Source of the DNA: Anaerolineaceae bacterium
GTDB taxonomy: Bacteria; Chloroflexota; Anaerolineae; Anaerolineales; Anaerolineaceae
Direction of reading: 5' to 3'
DNA: 64,000 nt
Assembly (NCBI GenBank): GCA_016841525.1
Contig: JAENYZ010000005.1
Location: 1-64,000, forward strand
Shown: positions 9,239 through 20,300 of the stretch, one piece after another
Layout of the letters: every line of letters begins with the position of its first letter
Position numbering within the stretch: the first letter of the stretch is position 1
Made by a program: the position numbers and the translations under genes
The notes under the pieces: model-generated
Told to the model about the DNA's origin: nothing
Database searches by the model: none
Seen by the model: only the letters and a program-made list of their open reading frames with translations

Positions 9239-10597
9239 TTATAAGTCAAAATTACATCCATAAGCACGCCAGGCACTTAGGCCGCCCATCAACAAATTAA
9301 TGTCCTTCCACCCTTCACGTTTTAAGAAACTGGCGGCTAGCATGGCGCGGTTGCCGCTGCGGCATAATGGAAATACAGGATGACCTTTTGGGATTTCATC
9401 GATCTCCTCCAGAAGGTGGGTTAAGTGAATATGCGTCGCGTGTTTCAAGCCCTCTCCCTTGAATTCATCATCATCACGAACGTCCAGCACAAATTGGTCG
9501 CCGCCTTTTTTCATCATGCTGCAAAAGTCGCTAACCGGTACCAAGGGGATATGATCAGCTATGTTTCCAGAGACAGCCCATCCTAAAATCCCCTTTCCAA
9601 GATAACCGGAGAGCTGATCAAAGCCCATGCGGATCATTGTCCGAACAATTTCTTCAGTATCATCTGGATCGCAGAGAAATAAAATCGGTTTGTCATAGCT
9701 CAAAAACCAGCCAGCAAAGCTCGGCAAAATTGGCAAATACATGGATAAACTTCCAGGGATGTGCCCGCCGCCAAACCCAAATTGATCGCGTGTGTCCACG
9801 AGCTGAGCTTTTGTCATTTCTTTTTCAAAGGCTTTTGGGTTGAGAGGTTTCAAAACCGGTAAAGTGCCAAGAATAGGCGGTCCAGCAAGATTGAGTTCTT
9901 CCATGTTAAGGAAGTACGGCGGTCGGTCGAGCATCTTTCCATGCAGTTCTAAGAATTCTTGCTCCGACTTAACCTTGCAAAGCGGGTTGGATTTCCTTTC
10001 CATGCCAATGGTGGTCCATGTGCGTTCTGCAATTTTCGAGCCGCACACCGACCCGGCGCCATGAGCCGGGCAAAGAAGGACATCATCCCCTAAAGGCAAG
10101 ATCTTATTGAAGATCGAATCGTAAAGCATCCCTGCCATCTCAGGCAGCCTGTCTTCACCTAAAAGATCAACCCTACCAGCATCGCCGCTGAAAAGTGCAT
10201 CACCAGAAAAAAGCACCCATGGGTTGCCGTCAGGATCATGTAATAAATAGCTCATCGATCCCGGTGTATGACCTGGCGTGTGAATAGCTTTAATTTTCAA
10301 CCGTCCGATTCTCCAGGTCTGACCGTCCTCAACTGGCTCTCCGTATTGATAATCCCATTGTGAATCTGCGTGGAAAATTCTTGCACCAGTTGCTGCCTCA
10401 ATCTCACAGGAACCGATCAGATAATCCTCATTGCGATGAGTCTCAAAAACCGAAACAATGTACGCCTGATCTCGGGCGGCATCTGTCAAATACACATCAA
10501 TATCCCGCCGTGGATCAATAACTGCTGCCTGCCCTTCATCCGCAATCAGGTAGGAATAATGTGCAAGCCCTTCATCTTTATATCTTCTGAAAATCAT
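9239..10597 (-). CDS. MBL-fold hydrolase with two rhodanese domains (persulfide dioxygenase-like)
   Basis: THTPGHTPGSMSYLL, GDALFSGDAGRVDL; rhodanese modules with ILFLCDPDD and FPLCRSGNRAM loops. Confidence 0.88.
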   Translation of the reverse strand: MIFRRYKDEGLAHYSYLIADEGQAAVIDPRRDIDVYLTDAARDQAYIVSVFETHRNEDYLIGSCEIEAATGARIFHADSQWDYQYGEPVEDGQTWRIGRLKIKAIHTPGHTPGSMSYLLHDPDGNPWVLFSGDALFSGDAGRVDLLGEDRLPEMAGMLYDSIFNKILPLGDDVLLCPAHGAGSVCGSKIAERTWTTIGMERKSNPLCKVKSEQEFLELHGKMLDRPPYFLNMEELNLAGPPILGTLPVLKPLNPKAFEKEMTKAQLVDTRDQFGFGGGHIPGSLSMYLPILPSFAGWFLSYDKPILFLCDPDDTEEIVRTMIRMGFDQLSGYLGKGILGWAVSGNIADHIPLVPVSDFCSMMKKGGDQFVLDVRDDDEFKGEGLKHATHIHLTHLLEEIDEIPKGHPVFPLCRSGNRAMLAASFLKREGWKDINLLMGGLSAWRAYGCNFDL

Positions 10598-10681
10598 GGC
10601 TTTTTTTCTCCCTAAAAAAGGTCACAATATTAATTATTTCCAATTTGTTAAATTCATAAGATATCTATAAGACAACTCTCA

Positions 10682-11338
10682 TCAAGACTCTTCATCTTCA
10701 TCCAGATCAAAATCCCTCACCGCCAGGTGCGTGAAGTCATTCAGGCCCCAAACCACCCATTTATGCTTCATGGGATCATAATGAACTGTTGCAAAAGCAG
10801 CATTGACGAACCGAAAATGCACACCCTGCCCACTTGCCTGGGGTGTCATACCAAAAACAACGTGCATGGCTTGATTCAATATCCCACCGTGTGAAACGAT
10901 CAGATAACGCGCTGGAGGGCGTTGTAAGATGCTGTGTATCGCTCGACCTGCCCGAAGATAAAGCGCCCAATTTCCCTCACCGGTCTCTGCCATGTTGTCA
11001 TAAGGTGTAAAGAAATCAGGTGTTTGGATGATCTCTTCTGCTGAGGACCTTTTTACACCTGTCAGTAAACCCATATCTCGCTCGCGCCAATCAGGGTCAA
11101 CCTCACATGGGGATCCCAATGCATTGCTGATCATTTCAGCGGTATCCGCTGCACGAACCAGGGGGCTGGTAATGATTCGATCAATACGGGTGCCATCAAC
11201 TTGCCAACGTGAAATCAAGCGCTTGATCTGATTTCTTCCCCGCCTTGTTAGGGGAAACTCCTGCTGCCCCTGGTAATAAGCTTCTGCGTTGCCAACGGAT
11301 TCGCCATGGCGGAGGAATATCAGTGTGTAAAAGTTCAT
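10682..11338 (-). CDS. Histidine phosphatase family protein
   Basis: FLRHGESVGN (RHG motif), ITSPLVRAADTAE, LIVSHGGILNQ. Confidence 0.9.
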   Translation of the reverse strand: MNFYTLIFLRHGESVGNAEAYYQGQQEFPLTRRGRNQIKRLISRWQVDGTRIDRIITSPLVRAADTAEMISNALGSPCEVDPDWRERDMGLLTGVKRSSAEEIIQTPDFFTPYDNMAETGEGNWALYLRAGRAIHSILQRPPARYLIVSHGGILNQAMHVVFGMTPQASGQGVHFRFVNAAFATVHYDPMKHKWVVWGLNDFTHLAVRDFDLDEDEES

Positions 11339-11378
11339 GCCTTATCTCCTAAAAAAGGGCATCGGTAACTCGTGCTTG

Positions 11379-12314
11379 TTAGGCACCATCACCATTTCCC
11401 TCATCTTTGATCCAATCTTTAGCACCGTGTAAGAATTCCTTGCCTGACAACCTGCTTTTCCCGGCTGCCTGGACCTGGTCCAGGATTAACAGCCCCTGTC
11501 CAGTGCCCCAGGCGGGTTTTTCCTCATATATTATTCGTGCGCCTGGCTGTGCGTTTATCCGCTCCACAGCATGTGCTTTATAAACCTTCAACCTGATCCC
11601 ATCGTAAAATTGATAGGCACCTGGCCAGGGGTTATATGCCCGCACCATCCTTGCTAAAAAGGATGCTGGCTGACTAAAATCCAGCATGCCATCTTCCTTT
11701 TTCAATCTCGGTGCATACTTTGCATTTTCTTCATCCTGCAGCTGCGGCTCAATCTCACCGCTAACGTATTTCGGCAATGTCTGCAATAATAAATCTGCCC
11801 CCATAACCGCTAATTGATCAAACAAATTGCCGGCAGTCATATCATCATTGATAGGTATCGAACGTTGGCTGAGAATTGGACCTGTATCCAAACCTTTATC
11901 CATCTTCATAATCGTGACACCGGTCACATCATCATGCAGGACTGCCGCCTGAACAGGGGCTGCCCCACGCCAGCGCGGGAGTAAGGATGCATGCACATTG
12001 ACACAGCCAAAAGGCGGCAAATTAAGCACATTCTCGCGAAGAATTTGCCCAAACGCAGCGACAACAATCACGTTTGGCGCCCAATTTTTCAGCTGCTGCA
12101 AGGCGGATTCATCCTTGAGCGTCGCTGGTTGGATAAACGGAAGCCCCAGGGATACCGCTAATTTCTTCACATCCGGTGCTTGTGATTTGCGCCCTCGACC
12201 TGCTGGACGGTCAGGCTGTGTCACCACCCCCACGACATTGAAATGCGATTTTAAAACCTTTAAGGTTGGAAGAGCAAAATCAGGAGAACCCATAAAAACA
12301 ATTCGCAGTGTCAT
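11379..12314 (-). CDS. fmt: Methionyl-tRNA formyltransferase
   Basis: LRIVFMGSPDFALPTLKVL, VTQPDRPAGRG, NVHASLLPRWRGAAPVQAAVLHDD. Confidence 0.95.
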   Translation of the reverse strand: MTLRIVFMGSPDFALPTLKVLKSHFNVVGVVTQPDRPAGRGRKSQAPDVKKLAVSLGLPFIQPATLKDESALQQLKNWAPNVIVVAAFGQILRENVLNLPPFGCVNVHASLLPRWRGAAPVQAAVLHDDVTGVTIMKMDKGLDTGPILSQRSIPINDDMTAGNLFDQLAVMGADLLLQTLPKYVSGEIEPQLQDEENAKYAPRLKKEDGMLDFSQPASFLARMVRAYNPWPGAYQFYDGIRLKVYKAHAVERINAQPGARIIYEEKPAWGTGQGLLILDQVQAAGKSRLSGKEFLHGAKDWIKDEGNGDGA

Positions 12315-12446
12315 GACTTCCATTTTAACACATCCTTTCTCTAAGCTGCTGTTAAAAAATTTTGTTTACTGAAGGATTTATGATAAAATTATGCTTGTAC
12401 GAGTATCTATACAAATTTTTATCACAACCCCTAATTGGAGGCAAAA

Positions 12447-12785
12447 ATGACAGAAGAAAAAATTGTAGATCCCAGTATCACCAGCGAAGATAAAACTTGG
12501 GCATTATTATCTTATATCTTTACCCCGATCGTCCCGATCATCCTCCTTTTGTTGGATGACAAAAAGGATCGCCCATTCCTCAAGGCACATTATCCCCAGG
12601 CGTTAGCGTTTGGCGTAATTGTCTATGTGCTGACTTTTGCTTTGTCCTTCGTCGTCGTTGGTTTCTGTATTGGTTTAGCAGGCCTCGTGATGAGCATCAT
12701 TTGGGGCATCAAAGCCTATAATGGTGAATATGTCGAAATTCCTGTTATAACAGATTTTGTAAAGAAACAGGGTTGGGCAAACTAA
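12447..12785 (+). CDS. DUF4870-like membrane protein
   Basis: EDKTWALLSYIFTPIVPIILLLLDDKKDRPFLKAHYPQALAFGV. Confidence 0.75.
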   Translation: MTEEKIVDPSITSEDKTWALLSYIFTPIVPIILLLLDDKKDRPFLKAHYPQALAFGVIVYVLTFALSFVVVGFCIGLAGLVMSIIWGIKAYNGEYVEIPVITDFVKKQGWAN

Positions 12786-12806
12786 GCTAACTGTTCAATG
12801 ACATTA

Positions 12807-12838
12807 AAACCTGCCCTGGGTTCAGGGCAGGTTTTTTT
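12807..12838 (+). terminator. Rho-independent terminator
   Basis: aaacctgccctg-ggtt-cagggcaggttttttt. Confidence 0.9.
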
Positions 12839-12942
12839 ATACCTATTCTTGCAACTTTTTCATGGGTGATGCGTAGATTAAAGTGAGGAAGATTTATTAC
12901 TCAGTATACAAAACCATCTAATTATTCAGCTGAAAGGACAAC

Positions 12943-13437
12943 ATGTCTGAATTTTCACTTCAAGAAGATCAATCGCCTGAAACAACAAAGAATGAATCAA
13001 GAGACTATCCCCAGGATAATCATTTGATATCTCCTGATCAAGAAAGAACCTGGGCAATGCTTGCCCATCTTAGTGTCTTGCTAAATCTCTTTACTGGCTT
13101 TTTCGGCGGCATTGCTGCCATCATTATTTATTTCATTTATAAAGATCGATCCCGATTTGTGGCTTACCATGCCATGCAGTCTTTCATCTTCCAATTGATC
13201 ACCTGGCTTGGCGCAGGTCTTGTCGCTGCATTCTTTATCACGATAGGATCGGTTTTTGCAATTCTCATCATTCCGCTTTTATGCCTGGTGCCTGGATTTT
13301 TAATTTTGCTCTTGATACCAGCCTCATTAATTTACGGCGTTGTTGGCGCTGTGCAAGTAAACAACGGTGAAGATTTCCGATACTGGCAGGTTGGGGACTG
13401 GGTCAGGGATATCCTTGAACCAAAACCAATCCTATAA
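12943..13437 (+). CDS. DUF4870-like membrane protein
   Basis: QERTWAMLAHLSVLLNLFTGFFGGIAAIIIYFIYKDRSRFVAYHAMQSFIFQL. Confidence 0.8.
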   Translation: MSEFSLQEDQSPETTKNESRDYPQDNHLISPDQERTWAMLAHLSVLLNLFTGFFGGIAAIIIYFIYKDRSRFVAYHAMQSFIFQLITWLGAGLVAAFFITIGSVFAILIIPLLCLVPGFLILLLIPASLIYGVVGAVQVNNGEDFRYWQVGDWVRDILEPKPIL

Positions 13438-13514
13438 TCATCTAGCTATTGAAAGATGATTGCCTTATAATATAACCTCGTAAAATTAATCCTTCAATTT
13501 TAACGAGGAGAGAA

Positions 13515-13799
13515 TTGAGTTTGAACAAGGAAATCATTGTTTACGGCACAAAATGGTGCGGCGATACCATCCGTGCATTAAGAATTCTAAAAAATCATCA
13601 GATCGACTTTGTTTGGGTGGATATTACACGGAATTCAGAGGGGGCAAAAATCGTGGAAAAAATTAATCACGGCTGCAGAAGCGTCCCCACGATCATATTT
13701 CCAGATCAATCGATCCTGGTGGAACCATCAAACGACCAATTGGAACAAAAAATCAAAGCTTTAAATCTGGATTTTCATGACTCTAAAATCCCCAATTAA
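13515..13799 (+). CDS. Glutaredoxin/mycoredoxin-like protein
   Basis: IIVYGTKWCGDTIRALRIL...CRSVPTIIFPD; TTG start with upstream gaggag. Confidence 0.85.
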   Translation: MSLNKEIIVYGTKWCGDTIRALRILKNHQIDFVWVDITRNSEGAKIVEKINHGCRSVPTIIFPDQSILVEPSNDQLEQKIKALNLDFHDSKIPN

Positions 13800-13808
13800 C
13801 CCCCTCGT

Positions 13809-14072
13809 TTAATTCGGTTGCGAACCTACCTTCTTTTTACTTCTGAAAAGGATTTGCCCCAACAAGAAGATGACCAAGCCTGCAACTAATCCGAGTGCAA
13901 TGGTCAAAAAGCTCATGGCTAATCGATGCTCAGCATCGTGATTAGATGCCTGCTCCAGCTGTTTTCTCAGACAGCTAACAAAATTCTGATCTGGTTGAAC
14001 TGGATGAAGCTTTAACCTTAATGATCTTTCAAGATCTAACAAATCCTGATTTGAAATCGTTTCTTCTGTCAT
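13809..14072 (-). CDS. Small single-TM protein in sigma/DegV operon (possible anti-sigma-like)
   Basis: One central TM helix near the C-terminus followed by RSKKK; ATG at 14072 avoids overlap with degV. Confidence 0.6.
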   Translation of the reverse strand: MTEETISNQDLLDLERSLRLKLHPVQPDQNFVSCLRKQLEQASNHDAEHRLAMSFLTIALGLVAGLVIFLLGQILFRSKKKVGSQPN

Positions 14073-14085
14073 GGTTCGATCGTTC

Positions 14086-14931
14086 CTAAATCTTTTCGGG
14101 AATAGCCACAATACCCACAGTTTTTGGGCCTAAATTCGCTGCTACAGAAATTGAAAGTTCTGTAAAGATCGTTTCAACAATATTTAACACTTCATTTGCC
14201 ATACCATTTAGAATATTAGCGGTTTCTAAATCCTGAGAATGGACGATGGCAATTCGTATCGGTTGAGCATCATATCGCTCATTAATTTTAGCCACCAGGA
14301 TCTCGAGAGATTTTTTCCGTGTCCGCACCTTATCAGACACACTCAATAATCCATCCTGGAGGGAAATGACTGGCTTGATCTTGAGTAAAGAGCTGAGCAA
14401 TGCCTGTAATGCGCCTACTCGACCTGATCGATAAGCATATTCAAGGTTGTCCAATGTCAGAACAACCATCACTTTCTCTTTCATCGCTTCAAGGTGGGTT
14501 TGAATTTCTTCAATCGTTTCTCCTGCTTTGTCACGAAACCTTGCTTCACGCGCCATAAAGGCTAGAACTGCAGAGCCGGCTTTGGAATCAAAGGGATACA
14601 CTTTGATCTTATCCTTCAATTCATTTGCTGCATGTCTTACCATTGTCACCGTGGATGACATATTCCCGGAGACATTAATCGACAGCACCTGGTCTCCCAA
14701 CTGATAAAGGCTTTCAATGAAAGACACAATTTTATAAGGTGATGGCGCTGCTGTCTGAGGGTGAAGGTCAGAATCCGACACTAATGCGTAGAATTCCTCC
14801 GGAGTGATATCCTCGCCCTGGAAATAAGTCCGACCCCCAATTTGGATCGGGATTGGTAAAATATCAAACTGGAATAATTCAGCCCAACCTTCAGGCATAT
14901 CCGCTGAGCCATCCACAATAATTTTTAACAT
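14086..14931 (-). CDS. DegV family (fatty-acid-binding) protein
   Basis: LKIIVDGSADMP, FDILPIPIQIGGRTYFQGEDITPEEFYAL, SGNMSSTV, KPVISLQDGLL. Confidence 0.93.
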   Translation of the reverse strand: MLKIIVDGSADMPEGWAELFQFDILPIPIQIGGRTYFQGEDITPEEFYALVSDSDLHPQTAAPSPYKIVSFIESLYQLGDQVLSINVSGNMSSTVTMVRHAANELKDKIKVYPFDSKAGSAVLAFMAREARFRDKAGETIEEIQTHLEAMKEKVMVVLTLDNLEYAYRSGRVGALQALLSSLLKIKPVISLQDGLLSVSDKVRTRKKSLEILVAKINERYDAQPIRIAIVHSQDLETANILNGMANEVLNIVETIFTELSISVAANLGPKTVGIVAIPEKI

Positions 14932-14943
14932 TTTGTATCCTTA

Positions 14944-15495
14944 TTAATCCAAATCCATTTTTTCTCTGAGTTCAATCAAAGTCCGGTGGTACAAACTTTT
15001 TATTGCGCCTTCGCTTTTCCGCATGATTTGACCGATTTCCTTATTCGAAAGCTGATCAACAAACTTCAGGATCAGCAATTCCTGTCGATTGGGAGCAAGA
15101 TCACGAATCATCATCAATAATTCATCAACCTCCTGACTTCGTGCAAGGTGCACCTCAGGCAGTAGCTCACTTTGCGGCAATACCTGACCTGGAATGACAT
15201 CCAGGGAGATTTCCTGTTTCTTAGCACGATCGCGATAATGGTTGGCGACAAGGTTATGGGCGATTCTATAAAGCCATGCGGAAAAGGGCAATCCCATATG
15301 TTTATAGCCCTGAATACTGGCCATTGCTTTAAAGAAAACTTTTCCTGTCAAATCCTCCGCATCTCTGGCATTTCCGATACGATAATAAATGTAGTTAAAA
15401 ATACGTTCGACATAGCGCCGATACAAACTGCCAAAAGCCTTCGGGTCGGTCTTTGCAGCATCAATCAGGTCTTTTTCGTCCAGGGTACCACTCAA
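14944..15495 (-). CDS. RNA polymerase sigma-70 family factor (ECF-like)
   Basis: AFGSLYRRYVERIFNYIYYRIGNARDAEDLTGKVFFKAM and sigma4 helix LSNKEIGQIMRKSEGAIKSLYHRTL. Confidence 0.92.
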   Translation of the reverse strand: MSGTLDEKDLIDAAKTDPKAFGSLYRRYVERIFNYIYYRIGNARDAEDLTGKVFFKAMASIQGYKHMGLPFSAWLYRIAHNLVANHYRDRAKKQEISLDVIPGQVLPQSELLPEVHLARSQEVDELLMMIRDLAPNRQELLILKFVDQLSNKEIGQIMRKSEGAIKSLYHRTLIELREKMDLD

Positions 15496-15612
15496 AAGAT
15501 CAACCTTTTACTTTCTAAAAAAACTAACACATAATCAACCAAATAGTCACACTTCAATTTAAATTTATCACAGACCGCATAGCCTTGCCAATCCAAATCC
15601 CTACATCTGAAT

Positions 15613-16344
15613 TCAGATGGGGTATAAAACCTTGTAATTTTCTTCGTTTTTCACAAGCATAACAAAATCAAAGATATCAACCAAACTGCTCATTTCAACA
15701 TCTGTTTGGGTCAGATAGCTCAAATTTTCCTTAATAAATAACTGTCCTACCGTTGAAGTCAGAATACGTGCAGTGAAATCTCCTGTATTTGGCGTTTCTC
15801 CACGAAAAAGCTGCTCAATGTACTCAGCACATGCCTGGTCCTCATCACCATCTCTCCCCAAGGACTGCCCGGTAATAATAAAGGATACCATTTCAGGATT
15901 GATCAATTTGATATATTTTGCTGTCGCACTTGCGACAACAAAGGAAGCAGCTATCAATATTTGATGGTTTTTTGTTCGAGTGAGGCCCTGTGTACCAGCA
16001 CTTGTCCGCTGGATGATTGTTCGGCTTTTCAAATCTTGTTTGCTAATATCCAATGGCGAGTTCCCAAAATCAAACCCCTCCGGCTTGACCCCATTTTCTT
16101 CACCCATGATGAGACTTTCAGGAAATTGAGTTTTAAGATTAAATGCTTCAGCAATGGTGCTGACCGGAAGTATTTTTTCAGCCCCCCTATCAAAAGCATA
16201 TGCGGCAGTGGTGAAAGCACGCAGTACATCAATGACCACAACCACACCATGAGCTTCCTCAACCCTGGATAATGGAAAATATAAAAATTGAGTCACAGGC
16301 AACCTCTCACACAAAAAATGGGATTTTGTCACGAAGTAAATCAA
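15613..16344 (-). CDS. 2-phosphosulfolactate phosphatase family protein (ComB-like)
   Basis: VVVVIDVLRAFTTAAYAFDRGAEKILPV, MGEENGVKPEGFDFGNSP, RTIIQRTSAGTQGL. Confidence 0.88.
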   Translation of the reverse strand: MIYFVTKSHFLCERLPVTQFLYFPLSRVEEAHGVVVVIDVLRAFTTAAYAFDRGAEKILPVSTIAEAFNLKTQFPESLIMGEENGVKPEGFDFGNSPLDISKQDLKSRTIIQRTSAGTQGLTRTKNHQILIAASFVVASATAKYIKLINPEMVSFIITGQSLGRDGDEDQACAEYIEQLFRGETPNTGDFTARILTSTVGQLFIKENLSYLTQTDVEMSSLVDIFDFVMLVKNEENYKVLYPI

Positions 16345-16433
16345 AAGGAAAGCTATAAATTAATGTATAATTGATTAAAATTGATGATTATAATTATACA
16401 AAATTGGTATCATAAATGGGCAGTGGGTAATTG

Positions 16434-17276
16434 ATGAAATATGCACCATTCTCGTTTACAAGTAAAGATGGTTTAACTTTACAAGGGCGTGCATGGCTTT
16501 CACAAAACAGCCATGCAAAGGGAATCATACACCTAATCCATGACCTTGGTGAACATTCTGCGTATTTTTCAGATGTTGCAGAGGTTTTTTCTAATAAACA
16601 CTATCACTTCGTTACATTCGACCTGAGAGGCCACGGACTTTCAGAGGGAAAACGGGGTCACTCACCCAGTTATGTTCACCTGATGAACGATATTCAAAAT
16701 TTTTTTCAGGTTTCAAATGAAAAGCTTAACGCATCAAAACTCCCATCAATCCTTTATAGCCATGGCCTTGGCGCTAATCTTGCCATAAATTACATGTTGA
16801 GACGCCAACCAAATGTCACTGGTGTGATCGCGACCAGTCCCATGTTTAGGCCCCCCTTCAAAGTAAACAAATCAAAAACCGTAACCTTGAATATTCTGGC
16901 AAATATCTTTCCAAGGTTCAGAATGAATAATCACAGTGAAGGTGAACATCTTATAAGAGATTTAGCGGTTGTACAGGCGTATAAAGAAGATGTTTATAAT
17001 CACAAGCGCCTTACTGCTCGTTTAGCTTTTGATATCTTGCAAAGCGGTAATTATGCCATTGCAAACGCCAAAAATTGGAAAATACCCATGTTGTTGATGC
17101 ATGGTTCTGATGATTACATTTGCTCCCCTTCCATAAGTCAGGAATTTGCACAGAAAGCAGGCAGACTTGTAGAGCTTGTTATCCTAAGAAATTTTTTTCA
17201 TGAAATTCACAATGATATTGACAATGAGCTTGTCATAGAAAAAATGCTTGATTGGGTAGGAAAGGAAATTCAATAA
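16434..17276 (+). CDS. Alpha/beta hydrolase (monoacylglycerol lipase-like)
   Basis: LIHDLGEHSAYFSDVAEVF, FDLRGHGLSEGKRGH, LYSHGLGANLA; note GxHxLG rather than canonical GxSxG. ORF track start is 16431. Confidence 0.85.
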   Translation: MKYAPFSFTSKDGLTLQGRAWLSQNSHAKGIIHLIHDLGEHSAYFSDVAEVFSNKHYHFVTFDLRGHGLSEGKRGHSPSYVHLMNDIQNFFQVSNEKLNASKLPSILYSHGLGANLAINYMLRRQPNVTGVIATSPMFRPPFKVNKSKTVTLNILANIFPRFRMNNHSEGEHLIRDLAVVQAYKEDVYNHKRLTARLAFDILQSGNYAIANAKNWKIPMLLMHGSDDYICSPSISQEFAQKAGRLVELVILRNFFHEIHNDIDNELVIEKMLDWVGKEIQ

Positions 17277-17385
17277 GCCGTTCTTGTTCAATCTTGACCC
17301 ATATCATGTCAACGACTAAAATAGAGTTGTCAATAAAATACGCACGTCAACACTCGAAATCTCACCATATTTAAGGAGAATGTGC

Positions 17386-20300
17386 ATGCATGATTTTCAT
17401 CAGATGAAAGACCTGGAAGCAATCGATCCAGGCCTTTTTAAGTTAACCAAGTTGGAAGACGAGCGCCAGGCTCGCCGATTGATAATGATACCCAGCGAAA
17501 GCTCTGCACCAAAAGCAGTGCGTGATTTGCTCGGCTCTTCGTTTACAAACATTTATGCCGAAGGTTACCCCAGGCCAGAAACACGTTGGCAGAGGGAAGA
17601 CGAAATCCTTGACTATGCGAAGTCTATTGGGACCTACCGGCGTTACAGCGATCCCCGCTACTACAAAGGTGTGGAATACGTCGACATCGTTGAAGCATTA
17701 GCACGGCGGCGATGCGCTGAAGCCTTTGCTGCAAACGGATTGACTGCCGACGATTTGTTTGTTAACGTTCAACCGCTGTCAGGTGCACCAGCAAATAACG
17801 CCGTCTACACCGCGTTCCTTTCACCGGGCGACACCATCCTCGGCATGAGCCTGCTCCACGGTGGGCACCTCACCCATGGATCCTCGGTCAACCGTTCAGG
17901 GATGCTTTACGATGCGCAGCACTATACAGTAGACCCAAAAACTGAACTTCTGGATTACGATGCTATTCTTGAAAAAGCCATGGCAACCAAACCAAAGATC
18001 ATCGTTGCGGGTTATTCCAGCTATCCCTGGGTGCCCGATTGGCAGAAGTTCAGGGAGATTGCAGACAGTGTTGGCGCGCTACTGCTGACGGATGTCTCTC
18101 ACATCGCCGGGCTTATTGCCGCTGGGCAAATCCCCTCCCCAATTGGTTTCGCACACATTGTCACTTTTACAACCCACAAGACTTTGATCGGGCCGCGCGG
18201 CGCCTGCATCATCACAAACAACGCCGCTTATGCCAAGAAAATCGACAAGGCTGTATTCCCTGGTGAACAAGGCGGACCCCACATCAACACCATGGCTGCT
18301 TTGGCATTAACCTTCAAAATTGCACAATCAGAAAGCTTCAAAGAACTGCAGAGTCAAATCATAAAAAATGCTGTTGCATTTGCCGATCAACTTCAAAAGC
18401 GCGGTTTGCGAGTTCCTTATGATGGCACAGATACGCACATTGCGCTTCTGGATTGCAAATCCGTCAAGGCAAAAGACGGCGCTTACTTATCAGGAGATAT
18501 GGGTGCCCGTATTCTTGATATTGTCGGTATTGTTGCGAACAGCAACACCATTCCTGGTGATCGCTCCGCCTTTTCTTCTACCGGCGTTCGTTTCGGCACA
18601 GCCTGGCTGACCCAACGTGGTTTCAAAGAAGCAGAATGTCGCCAGGTTGCGGACATCATAGCTGACCTGTTCAATGCAACAACACCTTACGAGATGCCTG
18701 GTCGGCGATCACCCTTACGGCGTGCTAAGGTCGATTTCAGCATGTTGGAAGAAGCAAAGCTCCGTGTAAAAGAATTGGCACAGCAAGCAGAAATCTTAAT
18801 CCCTGTTGAGGGTAAGCACGGCTATCCACATTATTACGATATTGAAGACAATAAAGATGAACCCTGGGCAAGCTTTAAGCTCTCCGGAGACCAGATCAGA
18901 CCCTTCCTGATCTATGCCCTCGCAAGTGATATTGAAGCCCTGAAGGAAGGTGAAAGCCAACCTACACTGGTTCATACAACAAATGGAGATGTCAGCGGTT
19001 TCATCACCTGCCAGGACCCCTTTACATTCTTATTGACAGTTCCCGGCGAAAAAGCCGGCTTGGCAAGTGCATGGCTGCGAGATCTCTCAGATGCATATAT
19101 TAAATTTGATGAGGATTTGTTGATGCGGGTTCCAGGTCCCATGCAGATTGAAGATACGCAAACCCTTAATCCAAAATATCTCGAGGATGATCCAATTAGC
19201 CAGCAAAAACCTTATTATATAGGTATTGATAAGGACAAAAACCAGGGCAAGCCATTGCCTAAATTTGAGTGGGAACAAGAACCTGGTCCTGAGCTTCTCA
19301 AAACACCGCTGAACGAAACCCACAAAGAAATGGGGGCAAAGATGGTTCCCTTTGCCGGCTGGAATATGCCCGTCTGGTATTCTTCTGTGCTTGAGGAACA
19401 TCAAGCCGTGCGCCAGGCTGCGGGTTTATTTGATGTCACACACATGGGTGTTTACCAGGCTGAAGGTCCCGATGCCGGCACCTTCCTGGACAGTGTCTGC
19501 GGAAATGATATCAGCAGCCTGGAAAAAGGCGAATCCTGCTACACGCATTTCCTCGATCAGGATGCAAACGTTATTGATGACCTTCTTGTTTATCGTCGTG
19601 ATAAACAGAAATTCCTGGTTGTTGTCAATGCCTCCAATGACGAAAAAGATTGGGACTGGTTGAACAAGGTCCGCAATGGTGAAGTCCGTGTCGACAACCA
19701 CAGGCCGTGGACGCTTGCTTTTGGCCGAAATGTGATCCTGCGGAACCTCAGAGACCGCACAGCGGGTGATGATATGCGCGTCGATATCGCCATCCAGGGA
19801 CCTCGTTCACGAGATATTCTCCTCAAATTAGAAAGCTCAATAACAGATCAAGAAGCGATCAAGGCGATCGCATGGGCACAATTATGTGAAGTTAGCCTTA
19901 ATGGCATTGACCTTATCGTCTCTCGCACCGGTTACACGGGTGAACGTATGGGATTTGAACTTTTTGTCCATCCCGATAAAGCCGTCGCGTTGTGGCATAC
20001 CCTTCTTGAAAAGGGTGAACCTTTGGGATTGAAACCCTGCGGCCTGGGTGCAAGGGATTCCCTGCGAACAGAAGCCGGCTTACCGCTGTACGGACATGAG
20101 ATGGGCGGGATGCTAAACTTAGGTGTTGGACAAGCCGGTTTTGGCAGTTTTGTTAAAACTTACAAGCCCTGGTTTATTGGTCGTCAGGCCTTTTTAGATC
20201 AGGAAGAAAAACGAGATGCCGAAGTCATTCGCTTTACATTCGACGAAAAACGAACACGCATGGCACATCTTGGCGATCCCGTTGTTGATGAACGCGGCAA

